From assembly GCF_028737325.1 (NCBI RefSeq), contig NZ_JAQZCH010000001.1:664732-728731 (forward strand): a DNA stretch of 64,000 bases. Reading direction: 5' to 3'. Within the stretch, counting starts at the first letter, position 1; every line of letters starts with the position of its first letter. Made by a program: the position numbers and the translations under genes. Below the pieces are notes generated by a model, which was not told the origin of the DNA, did not search any database, and saw nothing but the letters and a program-made list of their open reading frames with translations. Source of the DNA: Microbacterium thalli. GTDB taxonomy: Bacteria > Actinomycetota > Actinomycetes > Actinomycetales > Microbacteriaceae. Positions 9,367 to 17,771 of the stretch are shown one piece after another.

Positions 9367-10491
9367 ATGACCCTCGCACCGCCCCTTCCCGCCGCGTACC
9401 TCCAGCGTCTGCCGAAGGCCGACCTGCACTGCCACCTCATCGGCACCGTGCGGGCGTCGACCTTCGCCGAGCTGGCCCGGCGCGAGTCGCTCGCGCTGCC
9501 CGCCGACCCCGAGCGCATCTTCGCCGACATCAACTCGCTGCCGCCCGACCCCGCGCTGTACCGCAACACCCGCATCCCGGTGCCCCAGGAGCGGGCCGCC
9601 GACGAGCCCGAGGTGTCGTACTCGCTGTTCCAGGTGTCGAACTGGGTCGTCGAGGTGCTGCGGGATGCCGACGACCTGACGCGCATCGTCTACGAGGCGT
9701 TCGAGGACGCCCACCGCACGAGCGGCACGCGCCACCTCGAGCTGTTCTTCGACGCCCTGCCGCCGCACCTCGAGTTACTCGGATACCGCGGCGCGGTCGA
9801 GGCCTACGCCGAAGGCATCCGGATGGCCGAGCGCGACTTCGGTATGACCGGACTGATGATCCAGGGCATCGACCGCAGCCGTAGCGGCGAGGAGGCGCTC
9901 GAGGTCGTGCGCCGCGTCGTCGACAACCCGCATGCGTACGTCGGGGGCATCGGTCTCGACAATCTCGAGACGGCCGGTCCGCCCGAGCGCTTCGCCGACG
10001 CCTACCGCCTGGCGGGAGAGGCCGGGCTCGGTCGCACGGCGCACTCGTCCGAGCACGCGCCCACCGCGGTCAACACGATCACCTGCCTCGACGTTCTCGG
10101 CTGCGACCGCATCGACCACGGCTACTACGTGCTCGAGGATGACGCCGTCGTGGCCCGCATGCGCGACGAGCAGGTGTCGTTCACGGTCGCTTCCACGACG
10201 TCGCGGCGCTCGTGGCGTCCGTGGCGGCGCGCGTCGATCGCCGCGATGCTGGAGGCCGGGCTCAACGTCATCCCGTGCTCCGACGACCCGGGGATGTTCC
10301 CCACCACCCTCGCTTCCGAGTACGGCATCGTCTCGGAGCAGATCGGGGCGACGCACGCGCAGATCCGGCGCATGGCGGTCGCCTCGTTCGAGGCGTCCTG
10401 GCTGCCCGCCGAGCTCCGCGCCCAGCGCGTGGCCGAGGTGACCCGAGAGCTGGATGCTCTCGACGCGGAGTTCTCGCTCGTCGCGGACTGA
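9367..10491 (+). CDS. adenosine deaminase family hydrolase
   Basis: A 374-residue metal-dependent hydrolase of the adenosine/adenine deaminase family. The metal ligands are in place: HCH at 21-23, TAHSSE with His226 and the catalytic-type Glu229, IDHG with His251, and SDDP with the double Asp at 306-307. Substrate-contact positions differ from classical Add: GLDNLE stands where GxDLxGxE is usual, and STTSRRSW replaces the CPTSN-type segment. The product may therefore act on a modified purine or another amine rather than adenosine. It follows the LacI-controlled amine-type importer by 76 nt and shares its orientation, so it probably processes the imported compound. Confidence 0.82.
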   Translation: MTLAPPLPAAYLQRLPKADLHCHLIGTVRASTFAELARRESLALPADPERIFADINSLPPDPALYRNTRIPVPQERAADEPEVSYSLFQVSNWVVEVLRDADDLTRIVYEAFEDAHRTSGTRHLELFFDALPPHLELLGYRGAVEAYAEGIRMAERDFGMTGLMIQGIDRSRSGEEALEVVRRVVDNPHAYVGGIGLDNLETAGPPERFADAYRLAGEAGLGRTAHSSEHAPTAVNTITCLDVLGCDRIDHGYYVLEDDAVVARMRDEQVSFTVASTTSRRSWRPWRRASIAAMLEAGLNVIPCSDDPGMFPTTLASEYGIVSEQIGATHAQIRRMAVASFEASWLPAELRAQRVAEVTRELDALDAEFSLVAD

Positions 10492-10505
10492 CCCCCGGAC
10501 AGCAC

Positions 10506-10566
10506 AAAGGTGGCGCGCCCGCCGGGAATCCTCGTGAGGTTCCCGGCGCACGCGCCACCTTTTCGT
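10506..10566. terminator. bidirectional terminator between convergent genes
   Basis: AAAGGTGGCGCG (10506-10517) pairs with CGCGCCACCTTTT on the right, and CCGGGAA/TTCCCGG pairs inside. A T-run on the right and an A-run on the left make it work for the deaminase gene on + and the helicase gene on -. Confidence 0.8.
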
Positions 10567-10576
10567 GTCGGGGGGC

Positions 10577-12166
10577 TCAGCGACCCGAGCGGCGACCGGC
10601 GCTGTTCGGGCGCACGACCGAGCCCACCGTCAGCTTGCCGCCGGACGCGGCGCCGTTCGAGGTTGCGCGGCGACCGGTGCGACGCGGGTTGCCCGCGGGC
10701 GCGGCATCCCGGCTCTCGCGGGCCGGGCGCTCGGCGGGCTGACCACCGCGTGCCGACTGCTGGCCGCGGCTCTGCTGACCGCCCTGGCCGCCGGTGCGCG
10801 CGGCCTGACCGTCGCGACCGCCGGCTGCGCCCTGGCCCTGACCGCGTCCACCGCGTCCACGACCGCCGGAGCGACCGCCGCCGGTCGACGCGCCACCCTC
10901 GCGGGCATCGCGCGCGGCGCGCTTGCGCTGGGCGTTCGCACCCTGGCTCGTGCCACGCGGAGCGGCCTCGACCGGCGCGGGGGTGACGTAGGGCGCCACC
11001 GTGCCGACGAGGGCCGCGACGGCGGGCGAGGTGGCCGTCACGCTCTGCGGCGTGACCGTGATGGCGGCCTTGCGCAGCAGATCCTTGACGTCGCGCTCCT
11101 GGCCCGGCAGCACCAGGGTGACCACGGCGCCCTCGGCGCCGGCACGGGCGGTGCGGCCCGAGCGGTGCAGGTACGCCTTGTGCTCCATGGGCGGGTCGAC
11201 GTGCACGACCAGCTCGACGTCGTCGACGTGCACACCGCGGGCGGCGACGTCGGTCGCGACGAGCACCTTCGCCGAGCCCGACGAGAACGCGGCGAGGTTG
11301 CGGTCGCGCTGCGGCTGCGACAGGTTGCCGTGCAGGTCGACCGAGGGGATGCCCTGCGCGGTCAGCTGCTTGGCGAGCTTCTTCGCGGCGTGCTTGGTGC
11401 GCGTGAAGAGGATGCGGCGGCCCATGCCCGAGGCGAGGGCGGTGACGACATCCTTCTTCTCGTCGGCGCCGGCCAGGTGGAACAGGTGGTGCGTCATCGC
11501 GGCGACGGGGGAGTGCGCCTCGTCGACGGAGTGCAGCACCTCGTTCTGCAGGAAGCGCTTGACGAGCTTGTCCACGCCGTTGTCGAGGGTCGCGCTGAAC
11601 AGCATCCGCTGTCCGTCGCGCGGCGTCTTGTCGAGGATGCGGGTGACGGCCGGCAGGAAGCCGAGGTCGGCCATGTGGTCGGCCTCGTCGATGACGGTGA
11701 TCTCGACGGCGTCGAGGGTGAGGTGACGCTGCTGCAGCAGGTCTTCGAGGCGGCCCGGGCAGGCCACGACGATGTCGACGCCGGCGTTCAGCGCCTGCAC
11801 CTGACGGTTCTGGTTGACGCCGCCGAAGATCGTGGTCGTCTTCATGCCGTACGCGGCAGCGAGCGGCTCGAGGGTCGCGTTGATCTGCGTCGCGAGCTCA
11901 CGCGTGGGAGCGAGGACGAGACCCAGGATGCGGGTGGCGCGGCGCGACCCGCCGGCGAGCTCGCCCCCGAGGCGCGCGGCCATGGGGATCGAGAAGGCCA
12001 GGGTCTTGCCCGAGCCGGTCTTGCCGCGGCCGAGCACGTCGCGCCCGGCGAGGGTGTCGGGAAGCGTGTCGACCTGGATCGGGAAGGCGGTCGTCTTGCC
12101 GTCCTTCGCGAGGGCCTCGACGAGAGGAGCGGGCACGCCGAGCGTGCGGAAAGTGGTGTCAGTCAT
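10577..12166 (-). CDS. DEAD-box RNA helicase with Gly/Arg-rich tail
   Basis: ATP-dependent RNA helicase of 529 residues. The Q motif is FPIQ at 28-31, Walker A is GKTGSGKT at 48-55, motif II is DEAD at 160-163, SAT is at 191-193 and motif VI is HRSGRTARAG. After the two RecA domains, the last 120 residues are rich in Gly, Arg and Gln with RGRGG-like repeats, which bind RNA in related proteins. The first in-frame ATG with a good context is at 12166, preceded on its strand by GGAGA; longer in-frame starts have no such site. Likely roles are RNA structure remodelling, ribosome assembly or cold adaptation. The 200 nt upstream hold no gene and may be a long 5' leader. Confidence 0.93.
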   Translation of the reverse strand: MTDTTFRTLGVPAPLVEALAKDGKTTAFPIQVDTLPDTLAGRDVLGRGKTGSGKTLAFSIPMAARLGGELAGGSRRATRILGLVLAPTRELATQINATLEPLAAAYGMKTTTIFGGVNQNRQVQALNAGVDIVVACPGRLEDLLQQRHLTLDAVEITVIDEADHMADLGFLPAVTRILDKTPRDGQRMLFSATLDNGVDKLVKRFLQNEVLHSVDEAHSPVAAMTHHLFHLAGADEKKDVVTALASGMGRRILFTRTKHAAKKLAKQLTAQGIPSVDLHGNLSQPQRDRNLAAFSSGSAKVLVATDVAARGVHVDDVELVVHVDPPMEHKAYLHRSGRTARAGAEGAVVTLVLPGQERDVKDLLRKAAITVTPQSVTATSPAVAALVGTVAPYVTPAPVEAAPRGTSQGANAQRKRAARDAREGGASTGGGRSGGRGRGGRGQGQGAAGGRDGQAARTGGQGGQQSRGQQSARGGQPAERPARESRDAAPAGNPRRTGRRATSNGAASGGKLTVGSVVRPNSAGRRSGR

Positions 12167-12368
12167 GGGGAGCGTTCTCCGGGCACACGTCGGCGCCCTG
12201 ATCGGTGGCCCGGATGCGGGTGCGCATGCGGGTTCGCCGTACGAAAGTGTCCGCGGGGTCGTGACCCGATGAGCGGAAGGCGTTCTACGACGCGTGCGGC
12301 ACGAGTGCGCCGCAGGAACCACCAGTCTATCAGGGCCGGTCGATCAGCCCGCCCGGCCCGGAGAACGG

Positions 12369-12629
12369 TCAGATGAGCGAGAGCTCGCGCAGCTTGGCCG
12401 CGACGTCGTCGTTGCTCGGCTCGACGTGGTGCGTCGCGTCGGGGTAGACCACGACCGGAATCTGCGTGCGGCCGGAGATGTCGCGCGCGACGTCGGCGGC
12501 GGCGGGGTCGGCCTCGAGGTCGACGTAGGTGTAGGTGACGCCGAGCTCGTCGAGCTGCGCCTTCGTGCGGCGGCAGTCGCGGCACCAGGCGGCGCCGAAC
12601 ATCGTGATGGTGTCGGAGGGAACGCTCAT
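12369..12629 (-). CDS. glutaredoxin-like protein (mycoredoxin/NrdH family)
   Basis: A small thioredoxin-fold reductase of 86 residues. The active site is WCRDC with Cys16 and Cys19, after the first strand TITMFG. A TQIPVVVYPD segment carries the cis-proline near residue 57. Such proteins reduce mixed disulfides with mycothiol or donate electrons to ribonucleotide reductase. The CRDC motif differs from the CGYC of mycoredoxin-1 and the CVQC or CMQC of NrdH, so the exact partner is open. The gene is immediately upstream, on the same strand, of the helicase gene, about 200 nt away. TACGCT lies 6 nt before the ATG, so its mRNA is probably leaderless. Confidence 0.88.
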   Translation of the reverse strand: MSVPSDTITMFGAAWCRDCRRTKAQLDELGVTYTYVDLEADPAAADVARDISGRTQIPVVVYPDATHHVEPSNDDVAAKLRELSLI

Positions 12630-12635
12630 CCCTCC

Positions 12636-12641
12636 AGCGTA
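12636..12641 (-). promoter_or_regulatory. -10 element TACGCT of a predicted leaderless promoter
   Basis: TACGCT, then the 6-nt GGAGGG, then the ATG of the redoxin gene. The GGAGGG touches the start codon and is too close to act as a ribosome-binding site, so a leaderless reading explains the layout better. Confidence 0.5.
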
Positions 12642-12648
12642 CGACCGC

Positions 12649-13776
12649 TCAGTACTCGATGGCGCGGGCCCGCTCGCGTGTGGGTTCGAGCACGGGGGTG
12701 ACGCGCTGCTTCTTGGGCGCGTAGACGACGAGGGCGTGGAAGACGAACCGCACGACGAAGGCCGCGACGAGGGTCAGCCCCGCCGCGATGACGCTGGGGA
12801 TGTGGGCGTTCTCCACCAGCACCCACAGCACGGGGATGCGGATGATCGCCTCGGCGTTGTTGAACGTGAAGGATTTGAGGAACCGCTGCGTCATCGAGCC
12901 GGACTCGGAGCGCATGTCCGAGAAGACGAGGTACTCCAGCAGCAGGAAGTTGCTGATGATGGTGATCTCGCTGGCGATGATCGACGCCGGCAGGTAGTCC
13001 ATGCCGAGGCGGATGAGGCCCCACATGATCACGAGGTTCGCGATCGCGCCGACCCCGCCGACGAGGGCGAACGCCGACATGCGGCCGAAGCGGAGCATGA
13101 GCAGCTGCGTGAGGAACCGGATGCCCTGCGTGAAGGTGGCCTTCGATGCTCCGGCGTACCGCGGCGCGAACGCGAACGGCACTTCCGAGACGCGCAGGTG
13201 GCGGCGGGCGAGGATCTCGAGCAGGATCTTGAAGCCGCGCGGACGCAACGCATCGATGTCGATCGCGTCGCGGTCGACGAGGAAAAAGCCGGTCATCGGG
13301 TCGCTGCATTCGCCGAGCTTGCGCGGGAACATCGACTTCGTCAGCAGCGTCGAGGCGCGCGACACGGTCGTGCGGGTCGCGTCGGCGAGGCCCTTCGAGT
13401 CGCCGCCGGCGATGTACCGCGAGGCCACCACGACGTCGACGTCGCCGCGGTCGGCGCGGGCGAGCAGGCGCGGGATGTCCTCGGGCGGGTGCTGCAGGTC
13501 GCCGTCCATGACGAGGCACCACGAGGATGCCGCTGCCTTCATGCCCTCGACGACCGCGCCACCGAGCCCGGCGACGGGGGCGTCGCGGTGGATGAGGCGC
13601 ACCGGGAAGTCGGTGTGAGCCGCGGCCCGCTCGATGATCTGCGGGGTGTCGTCGGTCGAGTCGTCGACGAAGACGACCTCGATCATTCGATCGTCGACCG
13701 CGTCGCCGATGCGCCGAAGCAGCTCCACGACGTTCGGACCTTCGTTGAAGGTCGGGACGACGATCGTCAGATCCAT
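12649..13776 (-). CDS. polyprenol-phosphate mannosyl/glucosyltransferase fused to a GtrA domain
   Basis: A 375-residue, two-part protein. Residues 1-220 are a family-2 glycosyltransferase of the dolichol-phosphate mannose synthase group: IVVPTFNE at 5-12, VDDSTDDTP and the metal-binding MDGDLQHPPED with DGD at 91-93. Residues from about 225 form four membrane segments of a GtrA-like domain (FALVGGVGAIANLVIMWGL). The protein charges a membrane polyprenol phosphate with a sugar for cell-wall glycans, lipoglycans or protein mannosylation. The start was set at 13776, where the IVVP strand begins at once as in relatives. A LacI-type half-palindrome and a promoter-like pair lie just upstream. Confidence 0.9.
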   Translation of the reverse strand: MDLTIVVPTFNEGPNVVELLRRIGDAVDDRMIEVVFVDDSTDDTPQIIERAAAHTDFPVRLIHRDAPVAGLGGAVVEGMKAAASSWCLVMDGDLQHPPEDIPRLLARADRGDVDVVVASRYIAGGDSKGLADATRTTVSRASTLLTKSMFPRKLGECSDPMTGFFLVDRDAIDIDALRPRGFKILLEILARRHLRVSEVPFAFAPRYAGASKATFTQGIRFLTQLLMLRFGRMSAFALVGGVGAIANLVIMWGLIRLGMDYLPASIIASEITIISNFLLLEYLVFSDMRSESGSMTQRFLKSFTFNNAEAIIRIPVLWVLVENAHIPSVIAAGLTLVAAFVVRFVFHALVVYAPKKQRVTPVLEPTRERARAIEY

Positions 13777-13812
13777 ATGCGCTCGCGATTCCGAGAGGAC
13801 GGGGGAATTCAC

Positions 13813-13847
13813 ACAGTACTGAGGATTGTTATGGGGACAACCGGTTG
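13813..13847 (-). promoter_or_regulatory. possible promoter with overlapping CAACCGGTTG operator
   Basis: On the minus strand TTGTCC (13840-13835) and TACTGT (13818-13813) are 16 nt apart. The palindrome CAACCGGTTG (13838-13847) overlaps the -35 element and matches the core of the three operators at 5374-5486. It suggests the same or a related LacI protein acts on the glycosyltransferase gene. Confidence 0.4.
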
Positions 13848-13870
13848 AACTTTCGGAAATGCCCTGAGAT

Positions 13871-15025
13871 TCACCCGATGGCCTTCCGCAGGTCATCTAC
13901 GGTCATCCCGTAGTTGATCCGGACGGTCGGAAGCGCGAGCTTGTCGGTGCCGATCGCGACGTAGCCCGGCTCGATCGTGCGGGCCATCTCGAAGCCGGCA
14001 TCCGCCACCGCCTGCTTCGCGGCGTCGTCGTGATGCCCGAAGGGGTAGGCGATGACCTCCTTCGTGCCGCCGAGAACGCCCGCCGACGTCTCGAGGTCGG
14101 CGACGATCTCGTCGTGCGACCAGTTGACGATGCGGCCCTGACCGTCGGCCCCGGCGGTGTGCATGTCGTGGGTGTGCGAGCGCTTGAGGACGTACGGCGT
14201 CAGCTCGGGACCGGCTCCGTTGACCGTGATGACGAAGGATGTCGTCATCACGCGGTACTTCTCGACCAGCGGCACCGCCAGCTCGAGCCACGTGGGGTCG
14301 GCGTCGTCGTCGGTGATGATCACCGAGCGATCGGGCAGGAACAGGCGCCCGTCGATGAACGCGCTGAGCTCGGCCCACGTCGGCAGGTAGAACTGCTGCT
14401 CCGCGATGTACGCGAGGTGCGCCTCCCAGTCGCCGACGAACGCGTAGTTGCCACGGAGCCACCCCGACTCGCCCTCGGGCTTCGTCGTGAACTGGTGGTA
14501 CATCAGGATCGGCACCCGCGTCGCGGCGGCCGCATTCGCATCGGGGGCCATCCACGCGGCGTGCACCGTGCGTTCGCGTGCGTCGCAGGCGACGGCATCC
14601 GCGCCGTTCAGGCGTCCGGGGATCGACAGGGCCGCGGCGTCGTCGGTGGTGGCGTACCACCCGGCGAAGACCTGGCCGTCGCGGGCGGGGATCGGCAGCG
14701 CCGTGTACAGCTGGCCCTGCGTCTCGAGGACGGGCGGGATGTCGACGCCGTCGCCCGCGAACGAGACGGCGCAGGTGTTCGGGTCGGTCGAGCCGGCGAG
14801 CAGCTGCTGCGCCGGGGTGAGCGGTGTCGGCGAGGGGGTCGGGGTGCCCGTCGGCGTGGAACCGGATGCCGCGGAGCGCTCGGCCGCATCGGCCCGGAGC
14901 ATCGCGTCGACCGCGAACCAGCCCGCGACGGCGCCGACCGCGGTCACGGCGGCGATCGCGACCCCGATGCCCACCGCCCGTCGCGTGCGGCGCCGCTGCG
15001 CGTTCGTGCGACGTGTTGCGGCCAT
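13871..15025 (-). CDS. membrane-anchored polysaccharide deacetylase
   Basis: A 384-residue exported carbohydrate esterase. A basic start and one membrane segment (about 15-40) act as a signal anchor. Next come a Thr/Pro/Ser-rich linker, an InlB B-repeat-like stretch (about 85-160, with VFAGWYATTDD) and a NodB-type domain (VPILMYHQF onward). Motif 1 reads ITDDDAD instead of TFDDG, motif 2 is HTHDMH (H-T-x3-H), and YPFGHHDD stands near motif 3. The Asp and two His needed for metal are kept. It probably de-N-acetylates a cell-wall or exopolysaccharide. The ATG at 15025 has GGGGGAA upstream. Confidence 0.87.
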   Translation of the reverse strand: MAATRRTNAQRRRTRRAVGIGVAIAAVTAVGAVAGWFAVDAMLRADAAERSAASGSTPTGTPTPSPTPLTPAQQLLAGSTDPNTCAVSFAGDGVDIPPVLETQGQLYTALPIPARDGQVFAGWYATTDDAAALSIPGRLNGADAVACDARERTVHAAWMAPDANAAAATRVPILMYHQFTTKPEGESGWLRGNYAFVGDWEAHLAYIAEQQFYLPTWAELSAFIDGRLFLPDRSVIITDDDADPTWLELAVPLVEKYRVMTTSFVITVNGAGPELTPYVLKRSHTHDMHTAGADGQGRIVNWSHDEIVADLETSAGVLGGTKEVIAYPFGHHDDAAKQAVADAGFEMARTIEPGYVAIGTDKLALPTVRINYGMTVDDLRKAIG

Positions 15026-15147
15026 CGTTCCCCCTGTTGCGTGGCGGTGTTCTCGTCGAATCCTAGGGCGACGGGCGGTGCTAGCCCCGCGCGTCTGTGG
15101 ACGACAAGCCCCTTCGCTCCGCGTGCTCGATCGGGTAGTCCTGGAGC

Positions 15148-16026
15148 ATGAGCTCTCTCGCCCCGCCCGAACCCGCGGGGCGCGTGCGCGTCGGTATCTC
15201 GGGGTGGCGCTACGCCGGATGGCGTGGCGATTTCTATCCGCGGGGACTCGCGCAGCGGCGCGAGCTGGAATACGTCGGGCAGCGGATGACGACGGCGGAA
15301 CTGAACGGATCGTTCTACTCGCTGCAGCGCCCATCGAGCTATCAGCGGTGGCGCAGCGAGGTGCCGGAGTCGTTCGTCTTCGCCGTGAAGGGCTCGCGCT
15401 ATGTGACGCACATGCTGCGGCTGCGCGGCGTCGAGACGGCGCTGGCGAACTTCTTCGCCTCGGGGGTGCTCGCGCTCGGTCCGCAGCTCGGGCCGGTGCT
15501 GTGGCAACTGCCCGAGCGCGAGGAGTTCGACCCCGACGTGCTCGAGGAGTTCCTTGCGGTGCTGCCGAGAACGATGAGCGAGGCGCTCGCCCTCGCCGAG
15601 CGCCATGACGCGCGGCTCGACGGTCGCGCGTGGCTGCAGATCGACGACGACCGCCCGATCCATCACGCCCTCGAACCGAGGTCGGCCGGCTTCGGAACGG
15701 ATGCCGCTGTCGCGCTGCTCCGCGCCCGCGACACCGCGCTCGTCGTCGCCGGCACCGCCGGGCGCTTCCCGCGGTTCGACGAGGTCACGACCGGCGACCA
15801 CGTGTACGTGCGGCTGCACGGGGCGACCGACCTGTATGCCAGCGGATACACCGACGCTGAGCTCGACGAATGGGCCGACCGCATCCGCGGCTGGGCCGAC
15901 GGCACGGCGGCATCCGATGGTCGTCCGCGTGACGTGTGGGTCTACTTCGACAACGACGCCCGCGGACGCGCGCCGCACGATGCCGTCGCGCTGGCTGCGC
16001 GATTCGGTGGGGTGGGGGAGCGGTGA
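15148..16026 (+). CDS. DUF72 (YecE-like) family protein
   Basis: A 292-residue TIM-barrel-like protein of the DUF72 family, whose biochemical role is not known. Family marks are VRVGISGWRYAGWRGDFYP near the N-terminus, the MTTAELNGSFYSLQ segment, FAVKGSRYVTHMLRL and VYVRLHGATDLYASGY near residue 220. The start is supported by GGAG 3 nt before the ATG. Its TGA overlaps the GTG of the small zinc-ribbon gene, so the two are co-translated. Confidence 0.9.
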   Translation: MSSLAPPEPAGRVRVGISGWRYAGWRGDFYPRGLAQRRELEYVGQRMTTAELNGSFYSLQRPSSYQRWRSEVPESFVFAVKGSRYVTHMLRLRGVETALANFFASGVLALGPQLGPVLWQLPEREEFDPDVLEEFLAVLPRTMSEALALAERHDARLDGRAWLQIDDDRPIHHALEPRSAGFGTDAAVALLRARDTALVVAGTAGRFPRFDEVTTGDHVYVRLHGATDLYASGYTDAELDEWADRIRGWADGTAASDGRPRDVWVYFDNDARGRAPHDAVALAARFGGVGER

Positions 16027-16160
16027 GTGCGAATCCGGTGCCGTGGGCGTGCCCCACGTGCGGTGATCCGCTGCGATTCGAGATCCTCGACGACGAGGCG
16101 TTCATCGTCGCGTGGTCGTGCCTGAACTGCGGACTCGTCCGGGTCACCGAGCCGACATAG
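16023..16160 (+). CDS. small zinc-ribbon protein
   Basis: A 45-residue protein with two CxxC knuckles, ACPTCGD and SCLNCGL, about 25 residues apart, as in a treble-clef or rubredoxin-like zinc ribbon. The GTG start overlaps the DUF72 stop (GTGA). Nothing else in the sequence indicates function. The knuckle spacing and coupling make a real gene more likely than chance. Confidence 0.7.
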   Translation: MSANPVPWACPTCGDPLRFEILDDEAFIVAWSCLNCGLVRVTEPT

Positions 16161-16225
16161 CGCCCGGCGCTCCTGGCGCGGCGTGGGGAGTTCCCTCGCG
16201 CGCACGCCTCGGTGACACTGGTTCC

Positions 16226-16759
16226 ATGTCGAGAGCGAGCATGCGATGCGCGTCCGCGTCGCTGCTCATGATCACCGCCGTCGCCGCCGCGACCGCGTGC
16301 ACGCCGCCGCCCGATCCGGACGAGACGCGCAGCGTGGTGATGGTCAGCAGCGCAGCGGTCACGTCCGTGATCGACGGCGACACCCTCGTCGTGAGGACCG
16401 TCGACGGCCCGGAGCGGCTTCGGATCATCGGCGTCGACACCCCGGAGATCGGTCGCGACGGCGCCGCCGACGAATGCTACGCGCAGGAAGCGCGTGCGTT
16501 CGTCGACGAGGCTCTCTCGGGCCGCATCGTGCAGATCTATCCGGACTCAACCCAGGACGACGTCGACCGGTACGGGCGCCTGCTCCGACACGTCCAGATC
16601 GACGGGCGCCAGGTGGCCGAGATGGTCATCGCGGCGGGCGCGGGCGTCGAGTACACCTACGACGCGGCCTACGCCGGTCAGGAAGCGCACCTGGCGGCGC
16701 AGGATGATGCGCGCGAACACCGGCGCGGGCTCTGGGGTGCGTGCGGAGGTCGAGGATGA
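16226..16759 (+). CDS. thermonuclease-family (SNase-like) lipoprotein
   Basis: A 177-residue exported nuclease. The N-terminus is a signal sequence ending in ATAC, a weak lipobox with Cys25. The SNase fold begins at VTSVIDGDTLVV; the metal and catalytic residues are in IIGVDTPEIG and DRYGRLLRHV (equivalents of the Arg/Glu/Arg set of staphylococcal nuclease). It probably degrades extracellular DNA or RNA. The ATG at 16226 is chosen because it starts the signal. The TGA overlaps the ATG of the next lipoprotein gene. Confidence 0.88.
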   Translation: MSRASMRCASASLLMITAVAAATACTPPPDPDETRSVVMVSSAAVTSVIDGDTLVVRTVDGPERLRIIGVDTPEIGRDGAADECYAQEARAFVDEALSGRIVQIYPDSTQDDVDRYGRLLRHVQIDGRQVAEMVIAAGAGVEYTYDAAYAGQEAHLAAQDDAREHRRGLWGACGGRG

Positions 16760-17259
16760 CCGGCCGGCGTGACGCGAGCCATCGTCCCCGCGGTGACGGG
16801 ATGACCTTCCGCACTCTCGCCGGCATCGTGTTCGGCGTGCTGATGGGCCTCATCCTCGCGGGGTGCGCGGGAGAGGACCGGCTGACGCTCGACGATGCCC
16901 GCGCGATGACCGACGGCGTGATGCGCGCGATCGCGGACGAGGTTCCGGGCGGCGTCGTCGAGGACGTGTCCGCCGACTCGCCCTACCTCCGGTGCGGCAA
17001 CGGCTATACCTATAGCGCCCGATGGGCCGTGACCCCCGATGAGGCCTTCCGCGGAGAGGACTTCGTTCGCGATCTCCCGGGTCGGCTGGGTGAGGATTTC
17101 GTCATCGACGAGGAGGTCGTGGACGTGTCGTATCCCGCGGTCGCGTTGAACCACGCCAGCGGCATCATCCTCGACGTCATCATCGCGGACGTCGATGGCA
17201 GGGAAGTCGTTGATGTCTACGCCATCGCTCCGTGCGCGTCGGGCGAACTGCCCGAGTAG
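16756..17259 (+). CDS. hypothetical lipoprotein
   Basis: A 167-residue protein with a lipoprotein signal: hydrophobic FRTLAGIVFGVLMGLI, then LAGC with Cys37. The mature part has no family I recognise and is acidic. It contains one further cysteine pair (Cys in LRCGNGYTY and Cys in IAPCASG). The ATG at 16756 has a GGAGG ribosome site and overlaps the nuclease stop; a second ATG at 16801 would give a shorter, more typical signal. Both encode the same mature protein. Confidence 0.75.
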   Translation: MTGRRDASHRPRGDGMTFRTLAGIVFGVLMGLILAGCAGEDRLTLDDARAMTDGVMRAIADEVPGGVVEDVSADSPYLRCGNGYTYSARWAVTPDEAFRGEDFVRDLPGRLGEDFVIDEEVVDVSYPAVALNHASGIILDVIIADVDGREVVDVYAIAPCASGELPE

Positions 17260-17268
17260 GGCGGTGGC

Positions 17269-17679
17269 TCAGTCGAGGATCGCGGTGGCCTCCACCTCGA
17301 CCCGGACGTCGGGCTCGAAGAGATAGTCCACTCCGATGAGTGACGCGGGCGGCAGGGGAACGGGGAGCCCGATCTCTGCGGCCACCTCATGAACGCCGGC
17401 CATGAAGGCGTCGATCTGGTCGGGGCTCCAGCCGGTCACGTAGAAGGTCAAGCGGATGACGTCGGCGAATGAGGCATCCGCGCTGGTCAGGCCGGCATGA
17501 GTGTTGCGTAAGGCCTGGGCGACCTGACCGGCGAGGTCGCCGGGGGATGTCGGTGCGCCGTCGGCGTCGCGCGCGATCTGACCGGCGACGTGGACATGAC
17601 GGGAACCCGAGCCCACGGCGACGTGGTGGTACGGGACGGGCTGCATCAAGGTCTCGGGGGAGAACAAGCGAACGGTCAT
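17269..17679 (-). CDS. RidA family enamine/imine deaminase
   Basis: A 136-residue RidA/YjgF/UK114 protein. These trimeric enzymes hydrolyse reactive enamines and imines made by PLP enzymes. Family marks are YHHVAVGSGSRHVHVAGQIA, the central ALRNTHAGLTSADASFADVIRLTFYV and a C-terminal PPASLIGVDYLF. The substrate-binding arginine near residue 105 of RidA is not evident; the protein may belong to a non-RidA subgroup. ATG 17679 has AGGAG 6 nt upstream. It is divergent from an HxlR-type regulator, which may control it. Confidence 0.88.
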   Translation of the reverse strand: MTVRLFSPETLMQPVPYHHVAVGSGSRHVHVAGQIARDADGAPTSPGDLAGQVAQALRNTHAGLTSADASFADVIRLTFYVTGWSPDQIDAFMAGVHEVAAEIGLPVPLPPASLIGVDYLFEPDVRVEVEATAILD

Positions 17680-17700
17680 GGTGACTCCTGTCATCAGGTT

Positions 17701-17771
17701 GGCGGTATCCCATGACTACCTGGTGGTCCGCGGTACCTTCAACGAGACTGGGTAGCGTGACCGATACCGCC
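17701..17771. promoter_or_regulatory. inverted repeat in the RidA/HxlR divergent region
   Basis: GGCGGTATC (17701-17709) is exactly repeated in reverse complement as GATACCGCC (17763-17771). It may be an HxlR operator pair, but the 53-nt gap is long and the right arm falls inside the chosen HxlR coding start. Confidence 0.25.

Noticed and set aside
12167..12368. Possible riboswitch or small gene upstream of the helicase
   Set aside because: No convincing conserved RNA structure or coding frame was seen; it may only be a leader.
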